A stretch of DNA of 64,000 bases from Oscillospiraceae bacterium (GCA_020025425.1 JAHHSD010000004.1:9983-73982), one strand, 5' to 3'. Positions 39,866 through 50,943 are shown, counted from the first letter of the stretch. The notes: a model not told the origin generated them from the letters alone. Program-made: numbers and translations.

Positions 39866-40903
39866 ATGAACATCGGTGAAGTGATCCGTAAGCATAGAAA
39901 GGCCAGGGGCTGGACCCAGGAGACCCTGGCAAATTACCTGGGGGTGACCACCCCTGCGGTGAACAAATGGGAGAGCGGCAGCACCATGCCGGACATCACC
40001 CTTCTGGCCCCCATCGCCCGGCTGCTGGACGTATCTCTGGACGAGCTTCTCTCCTTTCGGGAGGAGCTGACCCAGGATGAGATCCGTGCGCTGGTCCGGA
40101 CAGCGGAGCAGAAATTTGCTCAGGAGCCCTACGGCGCGGTGTTTCTCTGGGTCAGGGAGCAGATCCGGCTGTACCCCAACTGCGAGCCCCTGATCCACGC
40201 CCTGGCCCTGGAGCTGGAGGCGTACCGTCCGGCCCAGGAGTGCCCAGAGGGCCAGGACTGGAACGCCTTTATCCTGAGCTGCCACGAGCGCCTGCTGGCC
40301 AGCCGGGAGGAGTCCATGCGCACGGCGGCGGCGGACGCCCTGTACAGGTACCATCTCCGCCGGGGGGAGTACGAAAAAGCAGGGTCCTATCTGGACTTTT
40401 TCTCCATGCAGAATCCGGAGCGGAAGCGGAAGAAGGCTGTCCTCTATGACAAAACCGGCCAGGCGGACAAGGCCTTCCAGACCTATGAGGAGCTGCTTCT
40501 GGCTGACTATCAGATCCTGTCCGCTGTATTCAGCAGCCTGTCTGACATGCAGCTCAAGTCCGGGGACCCGGGGCGGGCCCGTTACTATGTGGAGAAGAAG
40601 CAGGCCCTGGACCGGCTGTTTGAAATGGGAGACTATCTCCAATACATGGATGAGCTGGAGCTGGTCCAGGCGGAGCAGGACCGGGACAAGACTTTGGCCT
40701 GCGTGGAGGGGCTGCTGGCCCACATGGACAGCGTCCATGACTTTTATAAAGCTCCCCTCTACGCCCACATAGCCTTCAAGCCCGTGGACCCGGCCTTCGG
40801 GGAGGCTGTCCGGAACGGCATCCTGGAGGAACTGCGCGCGGAGACTGGCTTTTCCTACATGGAGGGTGACCCACGCTGGGCCAGGCTGCTCGCTGCCTTA
40901 TAG
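39866..40903 (+). CDS. XRE-family helix-turn-helix protein with TPR-like C-terminus
   Basis: A 345-residue regulator. Residues 1-60 are a Cro/CI-type HTH (IRKHRKARGWTQETLANYLGVTTPAVNKWESGS). The remaining residues form helix-turn-helix pairs with TPR character (LYRYHLRRGEYEKAGSYLDFF, AFQTYEELLLADY), as in RRNPP-like or other peptide- or protein-sensing regulators. No peptide gene could be identified next to it. GGGAGGCAGG precedes the ATG. Its target is unknown. It converges on the lepA fragment. Confidence 0.85.
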   Translation: MNIGEVIRKHRKARGWTQETLANYLGVTTPAVNKWESGSTMPDITLLAPIARLLDVSLDELLSFREELTQDEIRALVRTAEQKFAQEPYGAVFLWVREQIRLYPNCEPLIHALALELEAYRPAQECPEGQDWNAFILSCHERLLASREESMRTAAADALYRYHLRRGEYEKAGSYLDFFSMQNPERKRKKAVLYDKTGQADKAFQTYEELLLADYQILSAVFSSLSDMQLKSGDPGRARYYVEKKQALDRLFEMGDYLQYMDELELVQAEQDRDKTLACVEGLLAHMDSVHDFYKAPLYAHIAFKPVDPAFGEAVRNGILEELRAETGFSYMEGDPRWARLLAAL

Positions 40904-40921
40904 GCCCTTTTTCTGCAAAAT

Positions 40922-41010
40922 TTATTCCTCGTCCAGTTTAAGCACCGCCATAAACGCCTCCGAGGGCAGCTGGACGGTACCCAGAGTACGCATCTTCTTT
41001 TTGCCCGACT
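40922..41010 (-). pseudogene. Duplicated 3' end of lepA
   Basis: Read on the minus strand this encodes KKKMRTLGTVQLPSEAFMAV and KLDEE then TAA, the same C-terminus as the intact LepA upstream. Over 85 bases (40922-41006 against 41174-41258) I count six mismatches, about 93 percent identity. All six keep or nearly keep the peptide, with a single Thr to Ser exchange. There is no start codon or ribosome site. It is a remnant or an element-borne copy, separated from lepA by the hairpin array. Confidence 0.9.
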
Positions 41011-41011
41011 T

Positions 41012-41173
41012 CCACAAAAGGGCGGGGCCTTTTGTGGGGCCCCCAAGGGATCAAAATGCTCGGGGCAAGTGAATTGCCCCTGCGCCAAGGATTTTGCTCT
41101 GCAAAACCCTTGAACGGCGCAAAGCGCCGCCCCCGCTGTGCGGGGGTCAAGAGGGCTGCAAAAAAGATGCAGC
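41012..41173. repeat. Array of six consecutive hairpins between lepA and its 3' copy
   Basis: Inverted repeats follow one another almost without gaps: CCACAAAAG/CTTTTGTGG (41012-41037), GGGGCAA/TTGCCCC (41062-41080), AAGGATTTTGC/GCAAAACCCTT (41087-41111, one mismatch), GGCGC/GCGCC (41116-41128), CCCCCGC/GCGGGGG (41130-41146), GCTGCA/TGCAGC (41155-41173). The sequence encodes nothing recognised. It looks like a palindromic mobile or RNA-structured intergenic element. Confidence 0.75.
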
Positions 41174-42982
<1,809 letters not shown>

Positions 42983-43056
42983 AATGGGAAACCTCCTTGG
43001 GAAGATTCACGGTCAAAGTCATGCAAATGGGGCAGAGCGCTCCTCTTTTGACGAGT

Positions 43057-45171
43057 TTACCGCACCATTGTGTTTTCCGTCAAGATATCCTCGCGGGTTT
43101 CCTCGGCGGAAAAATAATATTTAAGGATGTCAGCGGCGATCCGTCCCAGCTCGGAACCGCTGCCGCCCTTCTCAACCACCAGGGCAATGGCGATCTGGGG
43201 GTTGTCGTAGGGGGCAAAGCAGACGAACACGGCGTTGGACTCGGTCTGGACATTGACCTGGGCGGAGCCGGTCTTGGCGCCCACCTTGACGGGCAGATCC
43301 TGAAAATACCTGGCCACCGAGCCCTCTGTGGTCAGCTTCAGCATGCCCGCCTTCACTGCCTCCAGATTGGCGGGCTTGATGTTGATTTCGCTGAGCACCT
43401 CGGGCTCATAGGTGTGGACCACCTCGGAGAAGTCATGGGATTTGACCTCCTTGAGGATGTGGGCCGCGTTCCGCGTCCCGCCGTTGACCAGGGTCGCGAT
43501 GTAGTTGGCCAGCTGTATGGGGGTGAACTGGCTGCTCTCCTGGCCGATGGCCACCGACAGGGTGTTGCCCTTGAACCACTTCCCGCCCATCTTCTCGGTG
43601 TACTCCGGTCCGGCCATAACGCCCCGCTTCTCGGGCAGCTCGATGCCGGTGGGCTCACCCAGGCCGAACTTGGCCGCATACTCCTGGAGCTTTTCAATTC
43701 CCACCCGGCGGCCCACGTCAAAGAAGTAGATGTTGCAGGAGTTCTTGATGGCGTCGGTCACGTTCTGGGGGCCGTGCTTGCCTCTGTACTGGCGGTAGAT
43801 CCAGCACTGAGGGCCGTTGGGGCCGTAGTAGTCATAGACGCCGTTGCCCAGGATCTTGGTCTGGGGCGTGACCTCCCCACTCTCCAGGCCGGCGATGGCG
43901 GTCACCATCTTGAAGGTGGAGCCGGGGGGGTAGAGGCCCATAGTGGTCCGGTTGATGAAGGGGTGCAGGGGGTTGCTGGCGTATTTGTTGTAGTCCTGGT
44001 AGTAGGTGTCCAGGGTAAAGGTGGGGTAGGAGGCCGCGGCCAGAACTTCGGCGTTCTTGATGTCCAGCACCACGCAGGCGGCGCCCTCCACCTCCTTACT
44101 CTTCAGCTGGGGGATGGCGTTGGCCATGATATCCTCCACAGCCTTCTGAAGGTCGATATCCACCGTGAGGATCACGTTGTCTCCCGGCTCGGGGGGTGTG
44201 ATCCAGGTCTCGCCCATGACCCTGCCGCTGACGTCCCGGTCCACCTGGCGCTTGCCGGGGGCGCCCCGCAGGTAGGACTCAAAGGCCAGCTCTGCCCCGT
44301 CCTTGCCCACCGTGTCGTTGATCTGATAGTCCGGCTTCCCGTCGTTGTCCTCGTCCACGGTCTGGTAGTACTCCCACTCCTTCTCGTTCATCAGGCCCAC
44401 CGGGCCCAGCAGCTGGGCGGCGTAATCGGTGTTGTAGCTGCGGGTGGAGACGGCGTCGATGTTGACGCCGGCCAGCCCCCGCTCCTTCACCCGGGAAATA
44501 AAGTCGATATCCACATCCTGTGCAAAGACATAGGGGGTCCAATAGATGTCCTTGGACCGGAGGTAGAGCTCATAGATCACCCCGGCCAGGGCCCGGGCCT
44601 CTCCCGGGGCAGTGTCCTCCGGGATGTCGAAGGTCTTGGCCATCCGCTTGAGCAGCTCCTGGGCGCTGGGCAGCTCCACCTTGGCGTCGGGGGCGGTGGG
44701 ATCCCCGTCAATCCACTTCATTTTGATGGACAGCCGGCCCAGCCGGGTCAGCGTCTTTTTCTCAGTTCCGTCCTCTCCCACGGAGACGGCAAAGAAGGGG
44801 TCGTCCCGGGTATAGCGGAAGGGCTCCTCCGGTGTGATGGACAGGTTGTCCGCCCAGGTCACGCCGGACCGGCGTGCAATCTGGATCAGGTCGGTGAGGA
44901 CCTGGTTGCGGTTCTTGCCCATGGCGGAGGTATTCAGGGTCACCTCGTAGGTGGTGTGGTTGGCGACCAGAACGCGGCCGTAGCGGTCCAGAATCTGGCC
45001 CCGGGCAGAGGAGACCTGCTCGATCTCCGTGATCTTGTTGGTAGAGCGGGATGCCCAGTATTTTCCGTTGATGATCTGGGTGTCGTAGAGCACAAAGCTC
45101 ATAAACAGCAGGACCAGGGCGAGGAGGCCCACCATGGCCCAGCTGCGGCGGTTCAGTTGTCGGTGGTCCAT
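43057..45171 (-). CDS. mrdA: Penicillin-binding protein 2 (elongasome transpeptidase)
   Basis: A 704-residue class B PBP that cross-links lateral-wall peptidoglycan. It has one membrane helix (about 13-35), a PBP dimerisation domain (RGQILDRYGRVLV), and a transpeptidase domain with Ser418-Thr-Phe-Lys421 (SxxK), Ser478-Cys-Asn480 (SxN) and Lys633-Thr-Gly635 (KTG). The start at 45171 follows an AAAGGAGAG site; seven more codons upstream are open. It lies directly after mreD, a classical elongasome order. No rodA is next to it. Confidence 0.93.
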   Translation of the reverse strand: MDHRQLNRRSWAMVGLLALVLLFMSFVLYDTQIINGKYWASRSTNKITEIEQVSSARGQILDRYGRVLVANHTTYEVTLNTSAMGKNRNQVLTDLIQIARRSGVTWADNLSITPEEPFRYTRDDPFFAVSVGEDGTEKKTLTRLGRLSIKMKWIDGDPTAPDAKVELPSAQELLKRMAKTFDIPEDTAPGEARALAGVIYELYLRSKDIYWTPYVFAQDVDIDFISRVKERGLAGVNIDAVSTRSYNTDYAAQLLGPVGLMNEKEWEYYQTVDEDNDGKPDYQINDTVGKDGAELAFESYLRGAPGKRQVDRDVSGRVMGETWITPPEPGDNVILTVDIDLQKAVEDIMANAIPQLKSKEVEGAACVVLDIKNAEVLAAASYPTFTLDTYYQDYNKYASNPLHPFINRTTMGLYPPGSTFKMVTAIAGLESGEVTPQTKILGNGVYDYYGPNGPQCWIYRQYRGKHGPQNVTDAIKNSCNIYFFDVGRRVGIEKLQEYAAKFGLGEPTGIELPEKRGVMAGPEYTEKMGGKWFKGNTLSVAIGQESSQFTPIQLANYIATLVNGGTRNAAHILKEVKSHDFSEVVHTYEPEVLSEINIKPANLEAVKAGMLKLTTEGSVARYFQDLPVKVGAKTGSAQVNVQTESNAVFVCFAPYDNPQIAIALVVEKGGSGSELGRIAADILKYYFSAEETREDILTENTMVR

Positions 45172-45208
45172 AGGGAGCTCTCTCCTTTCCAAGAAAAACG
45201 CGCGGTGC

Positions 45209-45721
45209 TCACGCCAGCTTGTCCAGACCCACCTTGCGGAAGATCAGCCAGAAAATCAGAAATACCAGAGGCGACCACAGCAGGGTGAGCAGAAATTCTT
45301 TTCCCGCCACTGAGAGCATCACAGACAGGGGAGCCATGCGGATAAAGAGTCCCCCCAGGATATGGATGCCCTCCATGACGGCCAGGGTAGCGGCGGAGCA
45401 GATCAGGCAGCCCGCATATCCCTGCGTCAGGGCGTACTGGCCCGCGTTGCCGGCCAGGAGACCGGCCGCAGTCAGAAACAGGATGGGCAGACCGTGGGCA
45501 CCGGGGTAGCCGATGGCCCACAGCAGCCCTACCCCCAGGCCGAAGCCGCCGCCGGCCTTGGCCCCCTCCAGCACGGCCACCGACACGGCGGCCAGCAGGA
45601 GCAGATTGGGCTTGACGCCCCAGACGGGCCAGCGGCCCAGCAGAAAGGCGTCCAGGATCCAGATGGGCAGCAGGCCCAGGGTATAGATCAGCCATTTAAT
45701 GATTTGATCCTGTCGGGTCAT
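45209..45721 (-). CDS. mreD: Rod shape-determining protein MreD
   Basis: A 170-residue, very hydrophobic protein with about five membrane segments, between mreC and the PBP2 gene. ILDAFLLGRWPVWGVKPNLLLL and AGCLICSAATLAVMEGIHILGGL are MreD-like. It belongs to the elongasome that guides wall synthesis. Sequence conservation in MreD is low, so the call leans on size, topology and position. Confidence 0.88.
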   Translation of the reverse strand: MTRQDQIIKWLIYTLGLLPIWILDAFLLGRWPVWGVKPNLLLLAAVSVAVLEGAKAGGGFGLGVGLLWAIGYPGAHGLPILFLTAAGLLAGNAGQYALTQGYAGCLICSAATLAVMEGIHILGGLFIRMAPLSVMLSVAGKEFLLTLLWSPLVFLIFWLIFRKVGLDKLA

Positions 45722-45751
45722 GGAAGTTCCTCCTAGCGGCGGGGCGGAGTA

Positions 45752-46594
45752 TTACTCCACCACGTTGAAGTCCTTGATGACGAAAACCTCCACCAGGGCG
45801 TCCAGGTCCACAGTGGGGACGATGACGGCATAGCGGGTCTTGCCGGACGGGTCGGTGAATACGCCCTCCACCTGTCCGACCACCAGCCCGGAGGGGTACA
45901 CGCCGCCCTTGCCGGAGGTGAGCACCTCGTCGCCGGCCACCAGCTGGGCGCCGTCGGGCAGATAGCTCAGTCTCAGCCGGCCGGCCTCCATCAGCGTGAA
46001 GTCACCCTCCAGGATGCCCGCGCTGTACGTCCGGGCCACGATGCCGCCCATGTCGATATCGGTATTGATAATGGTGGACACCCGGGCGGAGTTGGTGCCC
46101 ACCTCGGACACCACGCCCACCAGCACGCCGGTCTCGGTGACCACGCAGTCTCCCGCCTCCACGCCAAAGTTGCTGCCCTTGCTGATGGTCAGGACAGACT
46201 CCCAGTTGGAGGTGACGGGGGCGGTGACCCGGGCGGACTCAAAGACAAAGTCCCGGCGCTTCTCCTGCAGATTCAGCAGCTCCCGGAGCTGCTCGTTCTC
46301 CCGCTGGGCGTCCTGTCCCTCCCGGACCTGGTCCTCCATCTCGGCCACCTTGGCCCGCAGACCGTCCAGCTCATCCTGGATCTCGTCAAAGCGGAATACA
46401 TAGGCGTAGACGTCCTCAGCCCAGTCCGCGGCGGCACTCACCCCGTTGCGGATGGGGGTGGTGACCACGCTGAACAGGTTGGACAGGGGGTCCATCCCGC
46501 TGCCCAGCACCATGGAGCCAATGCCGATCAGAATGGAGAGGAGCAGGGCGATGACCAGCAGAATGGGGCCGTTCTGACGCAAAAACTGCTTCAT
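45752..46594 (-). CDS. mreC: Rod shape-determining protein MreC
   Basis: A 280-residue membrane-anchored scaffold of the elongasome. A membrane helix lies at about 9-31, a coiled coil at about 68-110 (DELDGLRAKVAEMEDQVREG), then the beta-barrel MreC domain (VSEVGTNSARVSTIINTD, LPDGAQLVAGDEVLTSGKGG). Its ATG overlaps the maf stop (ATGA at 46591-46594), so translation is coupled. No mreB precedes it here; an mreB gene must be elsewhere or missing. Confidence 0.94.
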   Translation of the reverse strand: MKQFLRQNGPILLVIALLLSILIGIGSMVLGSGMDPLSNLFSVVTTPIRNGVSAAADWAEDVYAYVFRFDEIQDELDGLRAKVAEMEDQVREGQDAQRENEQLRELLNLQEKRRDFVFESARVTAPVTSNWESVLTISKGSNFGVEAGDCVVTETGVLVGVVSEVGTNSARVSTIINTDIDMGGIVARTYSAGILEGDFTLMEAGRLRLSYLPDGAQLVAGDEVLTSGKGGVYPSGLVVGQVEGVFTDPSGKTRYAVIVPTVDLDALVEVFVIKDFNVVE

Positions 46595-47184
46595 GCCTCC
46601 ACTCCCTCACCGGTCAGTCCGTTGATTCCAAACCGGGTCAGCACCTGGGCCAGACGGCACACGGGCAGACCCATCACGTTGTAGTAGTCCCCGCACAGGC
46701 TCTCCACCAGCACGCAGCCCCGGCCCTGGATGCCGTAGGACCCGGCCTTGTCCATGGGCTCGCCGGTGGCCACGTAGGCCCGCAGCTCCTCCCGGGCGAG
46801 GGGGCGGAACCGGACTGCGGTGACCTCATGGCCGGTGACGATCTCCTCCCCCCGGCGGACGGTGAAGCCGGTATAGACCTGGTGCTCCCGCCCGGACAGG
46901 GCGGTGAGGGTCTCCAGGGCGTTCTCGGGGGAGGTGGGCTTGCCCAGCACCCGGCCGTCCAGAGCCACCACGGTGTCGGCGGCGATGACCAGGTCGTCGG
47001 GCCCCAGCTTGCCGGCCACCTCGTCGGCCTTCTGGCGGGAGAGGGCCTCCACCAGCTGGTCGGGGGAGAGGGCGGGGTCCACCCGCTCCTCGCCCCGGGC
47101 GGGGAGGATCTCAAAGCCTGTGATCCCCATGCGCTCCAGCAGCTCGCGCCGCCGGGGGGACTGGGAGGCAAGGATGATTCGCAT
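46591..47184 (-). CDS. maf: Maf-family nucleotide pyrophosphatase
   Basis: A 197-residue house-cleaning nucleoside triphosphate pyrophosphatase (dTTP/UTP type). ILASQSPRRRELLERMG at the start, ADTVVALDGRVLGKP in the middle and DKAGSYGIQGRG are the family motifs. ATG 47184 is chosen over GTG 47193, because it begins the conserved region and GAGGTG lies upstream. maf next to mre genes is common in Firmicutes and has been linked with septum formation. Confidence 0.94.
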   Translation of the reverse strand: MRIILASQSPRRRELLERMGITGFEILPARGEERVDPALSPDQLVEALSRQKADEVAGKLGPDDLVIAADTVVALDGRVLGKPTSPENALETLTALSGREHQVYTGFTVRRGEEIVTGHEVTAVRFRPLAREELRAYVATGEPMDKAGSYGIQGRGCVLVESLCGDYYNVMGLPVCRLAQVLTRFGINGLTGEGVEA

Positions 47185-47213
47185 TCTAAACACCTCTCTG
47201 CTCTGGATTTGGC

Positions 47214-47663
47214 TTAAGCTCCGGTGGAGCCCAGGCCGCCCGCGCCGCGGGCGGTGTCGTCCAGCTCATCCACCAGTTGGATCCGGGGCCGGACCACAGG
47301 GGTGACCATCAGCTGGGCGATGCGGTCGGCGGGATTGACGGTGTAGTCCTCGCTGCCGGAGTTCTGCAGGCCCACCAGCAGCTCTCCCCGGTAGTCGCTG
47401 TCAATGACCCCCACGCAGTTGGCGGGGGCGATGCCGTGCTTGATGCCCAGGCCGCTGCGGGCGAAGATCAGGGCCACGTAGTCGGCGGAGGGCAGGGCGA
47501 TGGCCAGGCCGGTGGGGATGACTCGCCGCTGACCGGCGGGGATGACCACAGGCTCGTCCATGCAGGCGTGCAGGTCCATTGCGGCCGCGCCGGCGCTGGC
47601 GAAGAAGGGGACGGGGATCTCGGTCCCGATTTTGGGGGAGAGCGCTTTGATCTTCAGATCCAT
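47214..47663 (-). CDS. dut: Deoxyuridine 5'-triphosphate nucleotidohydrolase
   Basis: A 149-residue trimeric dUTPase that keeps uracil out of DNA and makes dUMP for thymidylate. All motifs are visible: AAAMDLHA, FARSGLGIKHGI, GVIDSDYRGEL, DRIAQLMV and the C-terminal RGAGGLGSTG. The start at 47663 has GAGGAAT upstream. With maf it forms a nucleotide-sanitation pair inside the morphogenesis run. Confidence 0.96.
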   Translation of the reverse strand: MDLKIKALSPKIGTEIPVPFFASAGAAAMDLHACMDEPVVIPAGQRRVIPTGLAIALPSADYVALIFARSGLGIKHGIAPANCVGVIDSDYRGELLVGLQNSGSEDYTVNPADRIAQLMVTPVVRPRIQLVDELDDTARGAGGLGSTGA

Positions 47664-47702
47664 ACTATCATTCCTCACAATACAAAAGATAGACCGGGCG
47701 GA

Positions 47703-49787
47703 TCACTCCACGCCCCGGTAGTAAAGTCCTCTGGTGTAGTCGCCCAGCTGGTAGCGGCCCCGGCCCTGGTAGCGGTCCAGGATCTGGACGCACTCCTGGG
47801 GGGTCTCGGTGGTAAAGCGCACACGCATGGTCCGCAGGCCCAGGTGCTGCACATCCCCCAGCTTGTCCGCCAGGAACAGGGTCTTGGCGTTGAGGATCTC
47901 GTTTCGGCAGCCGAAGGCCTTGACCACGGGGAACCGGGTCCCCCGGCGGTCGGTGAGCAGGGCGGGGTCGCCGCAGTTGTGCTCCCCCGAGTGGTTGTGT
48001 ACGATGCAGTTCTCGGTGACCATCAGGGGCAGGCGGCCGTAGGCGATAAGCTCCAGGTCCAGGGCCTTGGACAGGTCCCGGATCTGGGACAGGCGCATCT
48101 CAAAGGAGGCGGTCACCGACTTCAGCCCCATGTGGCGCAGCTCCTTGATGGTCTGGCTGTTGTACACGCCCAGACCGTAGTCTCCCCGGACCTCCATGCC
48201 CCGGTCCAGGGCGTGGCGGACCATGCCCAGGGTCCCGGCCAGGGCCTGGGTGACGCCCAGCTCCTTAAGGGCATCCAGGTCCTTGTCCAGGGTGTCCAGC
48301 TCCCGATCCCAGCAGATCTGGGGCAGAAGGGCGGCCACCGGCACCCCGGCCTGCTGGGCGGCCCGGACCACATCGGGGTGGGCCGCTCCCTCGTCGGCGG
48401 GGAGATAGAGCAGGGTTGGCTTCAGGGCCAGCAGCTCGGGGGTGACCTGGGCGGCGGAGCGGACGGAGACGGTGATGTCGGGGGCCTCCTGGGGGTCCTC
48501 AAACCGGACGCCCTCGTGGAACTGGCCCCGGCGGCGCTCCGGCAGGGCGGTGCGCTGGCGGCTCAGCTCCTCCAGGGCCTGGCGGCGCAGGGCGTTCAGC
48601 GCGGACAGGGGCAGAGAGAGCCCCTCGTCCACCTTGACCAGGGTCTTTTCGCAGGAGAAGGGGGTCCCGCCGGTGCGGGAGAGCTGTCCCTCCACCTTTT
48701 CGGCGGTGAGGGGGACATTGACCGCCGCCTCAGGCACCGGTCCGGTGACAGAGGCCAGCCGGCCCTCCTTGTCCTCCACCGCCACCTGGGCGGGCTGGCC
48801 GGCCCGCAGCCAGGCGTACATCTGGACGGGCTCCTTCCGGTTCTCCCCGTTTTCAAAGGTGGCTCTGGCCTTGGCATAGAGCTCCTTGGGGAAGTCCTCC
48901 TCCTGGCGGGTGCCGAACATGTCGGCCCCCTTCTGGTCCAGGTAGTAGCCCTCGGTAAAGCCCTGGCGGGAGAATGCCTGCTCCAGCTCCTGCAGCTCCT
49001 GGCCGGTGGGCTCCCGGCCCTCCCGCAGGGCGTTGGCGTAGATCCGTGTGACGATGGCCACATATTCCGGCCGCTTCATCCGGCCCTCAATTTTCAGGCA
49101 GGCGATGCCCATATCCTGCAATTCCTTCAGGTGGCGGACCATGGACATGTCCTTCAGGGACAGGGGGTACTCGTTGGCCCGGCCGTTGAAGCCGTATTTC
49201 AGGCGGCAGGGCTGGGCACACAGGCCCCGGTTGCCGCTGCGGCCCCCGATGACGCCGGAAAAATAGCACTGGCCCGAGTAGCACATGCACAGGGCCCCGT
49301 GGGCAAAGGTCTCGATCTCAATGGGGGAATTGGCGCAGATATACTCCAAAGCGTCCCGGCTCAGTTCCCGGGAGAGGACCACCCGGCTCATCCCCAGGTC
49401 GGCGCAGACCTTGACGCCGTCCAGCGAGTGAATGGTCATCTGGGTGGAGCCGTGGATGGGCAGGTCGGGGGCCACCTGGCGCAGCATGCGCACCACACCC
49501 AGATCCTGGACGATGACGGCGTCCACGCCCATCTGGCTGATCTCGTCGGCCACCTGGGCGGCACCGGGCAGCTCCCGGTCGGTAAGCAGGGTGTTCAGGG
49601 TGAGGTGGACCTTACAGCCCCGCAGATGACAGTAAGAAACCGCCGCCGCAACTTCCTCTTTGGTGAAGTTTTTCGCGTTTCGGCGGGCGTTGAAATCTCC
49701 ATATCCCAAATAAATGGCGTCCGCCCCGTTCTGTACGGCGGCAGTCACCGACTCCATGGAGCCGGCAGGTGAAAGTAGCTCCAGCAT
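47703..49787 (-). CDS. U32-family protein (RlhA/TrhP type RNA hydroxylation factor)
   Basis: A 694-residue peptidase-U32-like protein. ELLSPAGSMESVTAAVQNGADAIYLG opens a TIM-barrel, and the conserved cysteine block GALCMCYSGQCYFS with GNRGLCAQPC (near 165-195) could bind an iron-sulfur cluster. A DUF3656-like C-terminal half follows. Characterised relatives (RlhA, TrhP) are needed for prephenate-dependent hydroxylation of 23S rRNA or tRNA rather than proteolysis. Which RNA is targeted cannot be told here. It starts 96 bases after zapA. Confidence 0.9.
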   Translation of the reverse strand: MLELLSPAGSMESVTAAVQNGADAIYLGYGDFNARRNAKNFTKEEVAAAVSYCHLRGCKVHLTLNTLLTDRELPGAAQVADEISQMGVDAVIVQDLGVVRMLRQVAPDLPIHGSTQMTIHSLDGVKVCADLGMSRVVLSRELSRDALEYICANSPIEIETFAHGALCMCYSGQCYFSGVIGGRSGNRGLCAQPCRLKYGFNGRANEYPLSLKDMSMVRHLKELQDMGIACLKIEGRMKRPEYVAIVTRIYANALREGREPTGQELQELEQAFSRQGFTEGYYLDQKGADMFGTRQEEDFPKELYAKARATFENGENRKEPVQMYAWLRAGQPAQVAVEDKEGRLASVTGPVPEAAVNVPLTAEKVEGQLSRTGGTPFSCEKTLVKVDEGLSLPLSALNALRRQALEELSRQRTALPERRRGQFHEGVRFEDPQEAPDITVSVRSAAQVTPELLALKPTLLYLPADEGAAHPDVVRAAQQAGVPVAALLPQICWDRELDTLDKDLDALKELGVTQALAGTLGMVRHALDRGMEVRGDYGLGVYNSQTIKELRHMGLKSVTASFEMRLSQIRDLSKALDLELIAYGRLPLMVTENCIVHNHSGEHNCGDPALLTDRRGTRFPVVKAFGCRNEILNAKTLFLADKLGDVQHLGLRTMRVRFTTETPQECVQILDRYQGRGRYQLGDYTRGLYYRGVE

Positions 49788-49883
49788 GGCAGTTCTCCTT
49801 TTTATATGACAGACCGGTGCGGGCCCGGCGCTGTCGGCCGTACCCGCACCGAAGAAATATTCAGCTCGAAGGATCAGACTGGG

Positions 49884-50198
49884 TTATTTCTTGTTTTGCA
49901 GTTTGAAGATCTCCCGCTTACATTCGGACAGCTCGTCCTTCAGCTTGGCGGTCTCCTCCAGACCCTCTTTGATCTGGCGGCGCAGGTTCTCAGCGGCGGC
50001 CTGCTCCCGGAAGTACTGATCCGCAATGTTCATCGCGGCAAGCACCGCTCCGTTGGCCAGAGACAGGCGCTCGTTCTCCATCACCTCACGGATCTGGCCG
50101 TCCACATGACCGGCCACTTTGCGGACGTATTCCTCATCCTCCACGGCCACCATGTTGTATTCCTGGCCGGCGATGGACACGGTCACTTTGTTTTTCAT
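49884..50198 (-). CDS. zapA: Cell division protein ZapA
   Basis: A 104-residue FtsZ-ring stabiliser. The N-terminal KVTVSIAGQEYNMVAVEDEEYVRKVA globular part and the C-terminal coiled coil (about 68-104) match ZapA of Firmicutes. It heads the minus-strand run that includes mreC, mreD and PBP2, linking division and elongation genes. GGGAGGAGA precedes the ATG, and a TATAAT promoter lies about 90 bases upstream. Confidence 0.92.
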   Translation of the reverse strand: MKNKVTVSIAGQEYNMVAVEDEEYVRKVAGHVDGQIREVMENERLSLANGAVLAAMNIADQYFREQAAAENLRRQIKEGLEETAKLKDELSECKREIFKLQNKK

Positions 50199-50285
50199 GT
50201 GATCTCCTCCCTATATCAACACACAGCATGTCTGTTTTATGTATACTTCAGCCCGACTGGTCGGGTCCATCATAGTGATGGACTT

Positions 50286-50313
50286 ATTATACCATAAGAA
50301 GTACCATTGAAAA
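50286..50313 (-). promoter_or_regulatory. Promoter of the zapA run
   Basis: Minus strand TTTTCA (50313-50308), 16-base spacer ending TGG, TATAAT (50291-50286), an extended -10. The transcript would start inside an inverted repeat (50265-50283) that is followed by a second one, CCCGAC/GTCGGG (50252-50265). Confidence 0.6.
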
Positions 50314-50382
50314 ATAGATTTATCGTTAATTTTTTTCTTATCTTTGATTTTTCCAAAAAAGCTCCGTGCCCGAAACCCGGCC

Positions 50383-50412
50383 TTGGACAACGCCCCCAAA
50401 CTCTGCTATACT
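50383..50412 (+). promoter_or_regulatory. Promoter of the greA-like gene
   Basis: TTGGAC (50383-50388), 18-base spacer, TATACT (50407-50412), about 26 bases before the ATG. Confidence 0.55.
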
Positions 50413-50437
50413 AGGGGCCAGAACAGGAGGCGCTGCT

Positions 50438-50941
50438 ATGCACAACGAATTGACTGAAACCGATATCCGCCTGATGAAGGAGGAGCTGGACCACCGGCGC
50501 ATCGAGGTGCGCCCCAAGCTGCTGGAGGCGGTGAAGGAGGCCCGGGCCTTCGGTGATCTGAGCGAAAATTTTGAGTACAAGGCGGCCAAGCAGGAGAAAA
50601 ACCGCAACGAGAGCCGCATCCGCTTTCTGGAGAACATGATCCGCACCGCCGTGGTCATCCCCGACCGCTCCGTGGACGGGCGTGTGGGGCTCTACGACAA
50701 GGTGACCGTCTATCTGGAGGAGGACGATGAGGAGGAGGTCTACCAGCTGGTGACCACCGTCCGCCAGGACGTGCTCCACGGCCTGATCAGCAAGGAATCT
50801 CCCATGGGCCGGGCCCTGATGGGCCGGGCGGTGGGCGAGCGCTTCTTTGTGACGGTCAACGACAGCTACGGCTATTATGCCGTCGTCCGCGCCATTGAGA
50901 AGGGTCAGGATGACGGTTCCGCCCCGCTGAATCGCTATTAA
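50438..50941 (+). CDS. greA: GreA/GreB-family transcript cleavage factor
   Basis: A 167-residue protein with an N-terminal antiparallel coiled coil (residues about 5-75). Its tip, AFGDLSENFEYKAAKQ, carries the acidic residues (Asp/Glu) that enter the RNA polymerase secondary channel. A C-terminal FKBP-like domain follows (GRALMGRAVGERFFV). It rescues backtracked polymerase by stimulating RNA cleavage. AGGAGG lies upstream of ATG 50438. Divergent from zapA. Confidence 0.88.
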   Translation: MHNELTETDIRLMKEELDHRRIEVRPKLLEAVKEARAFGDLSENFEYKAAKQEKNRNESRIRFLENMIRTAVVIPDRSVDGRVGLYDKVTVYLEEDDEEEVYQLVTTVRQDVLHGLISKESPMGRALMGRAVGERFFVTVNDSYGYYAVVRAIEKGQDDGSAPLNRY

Positions 50942-50943
50942 GT

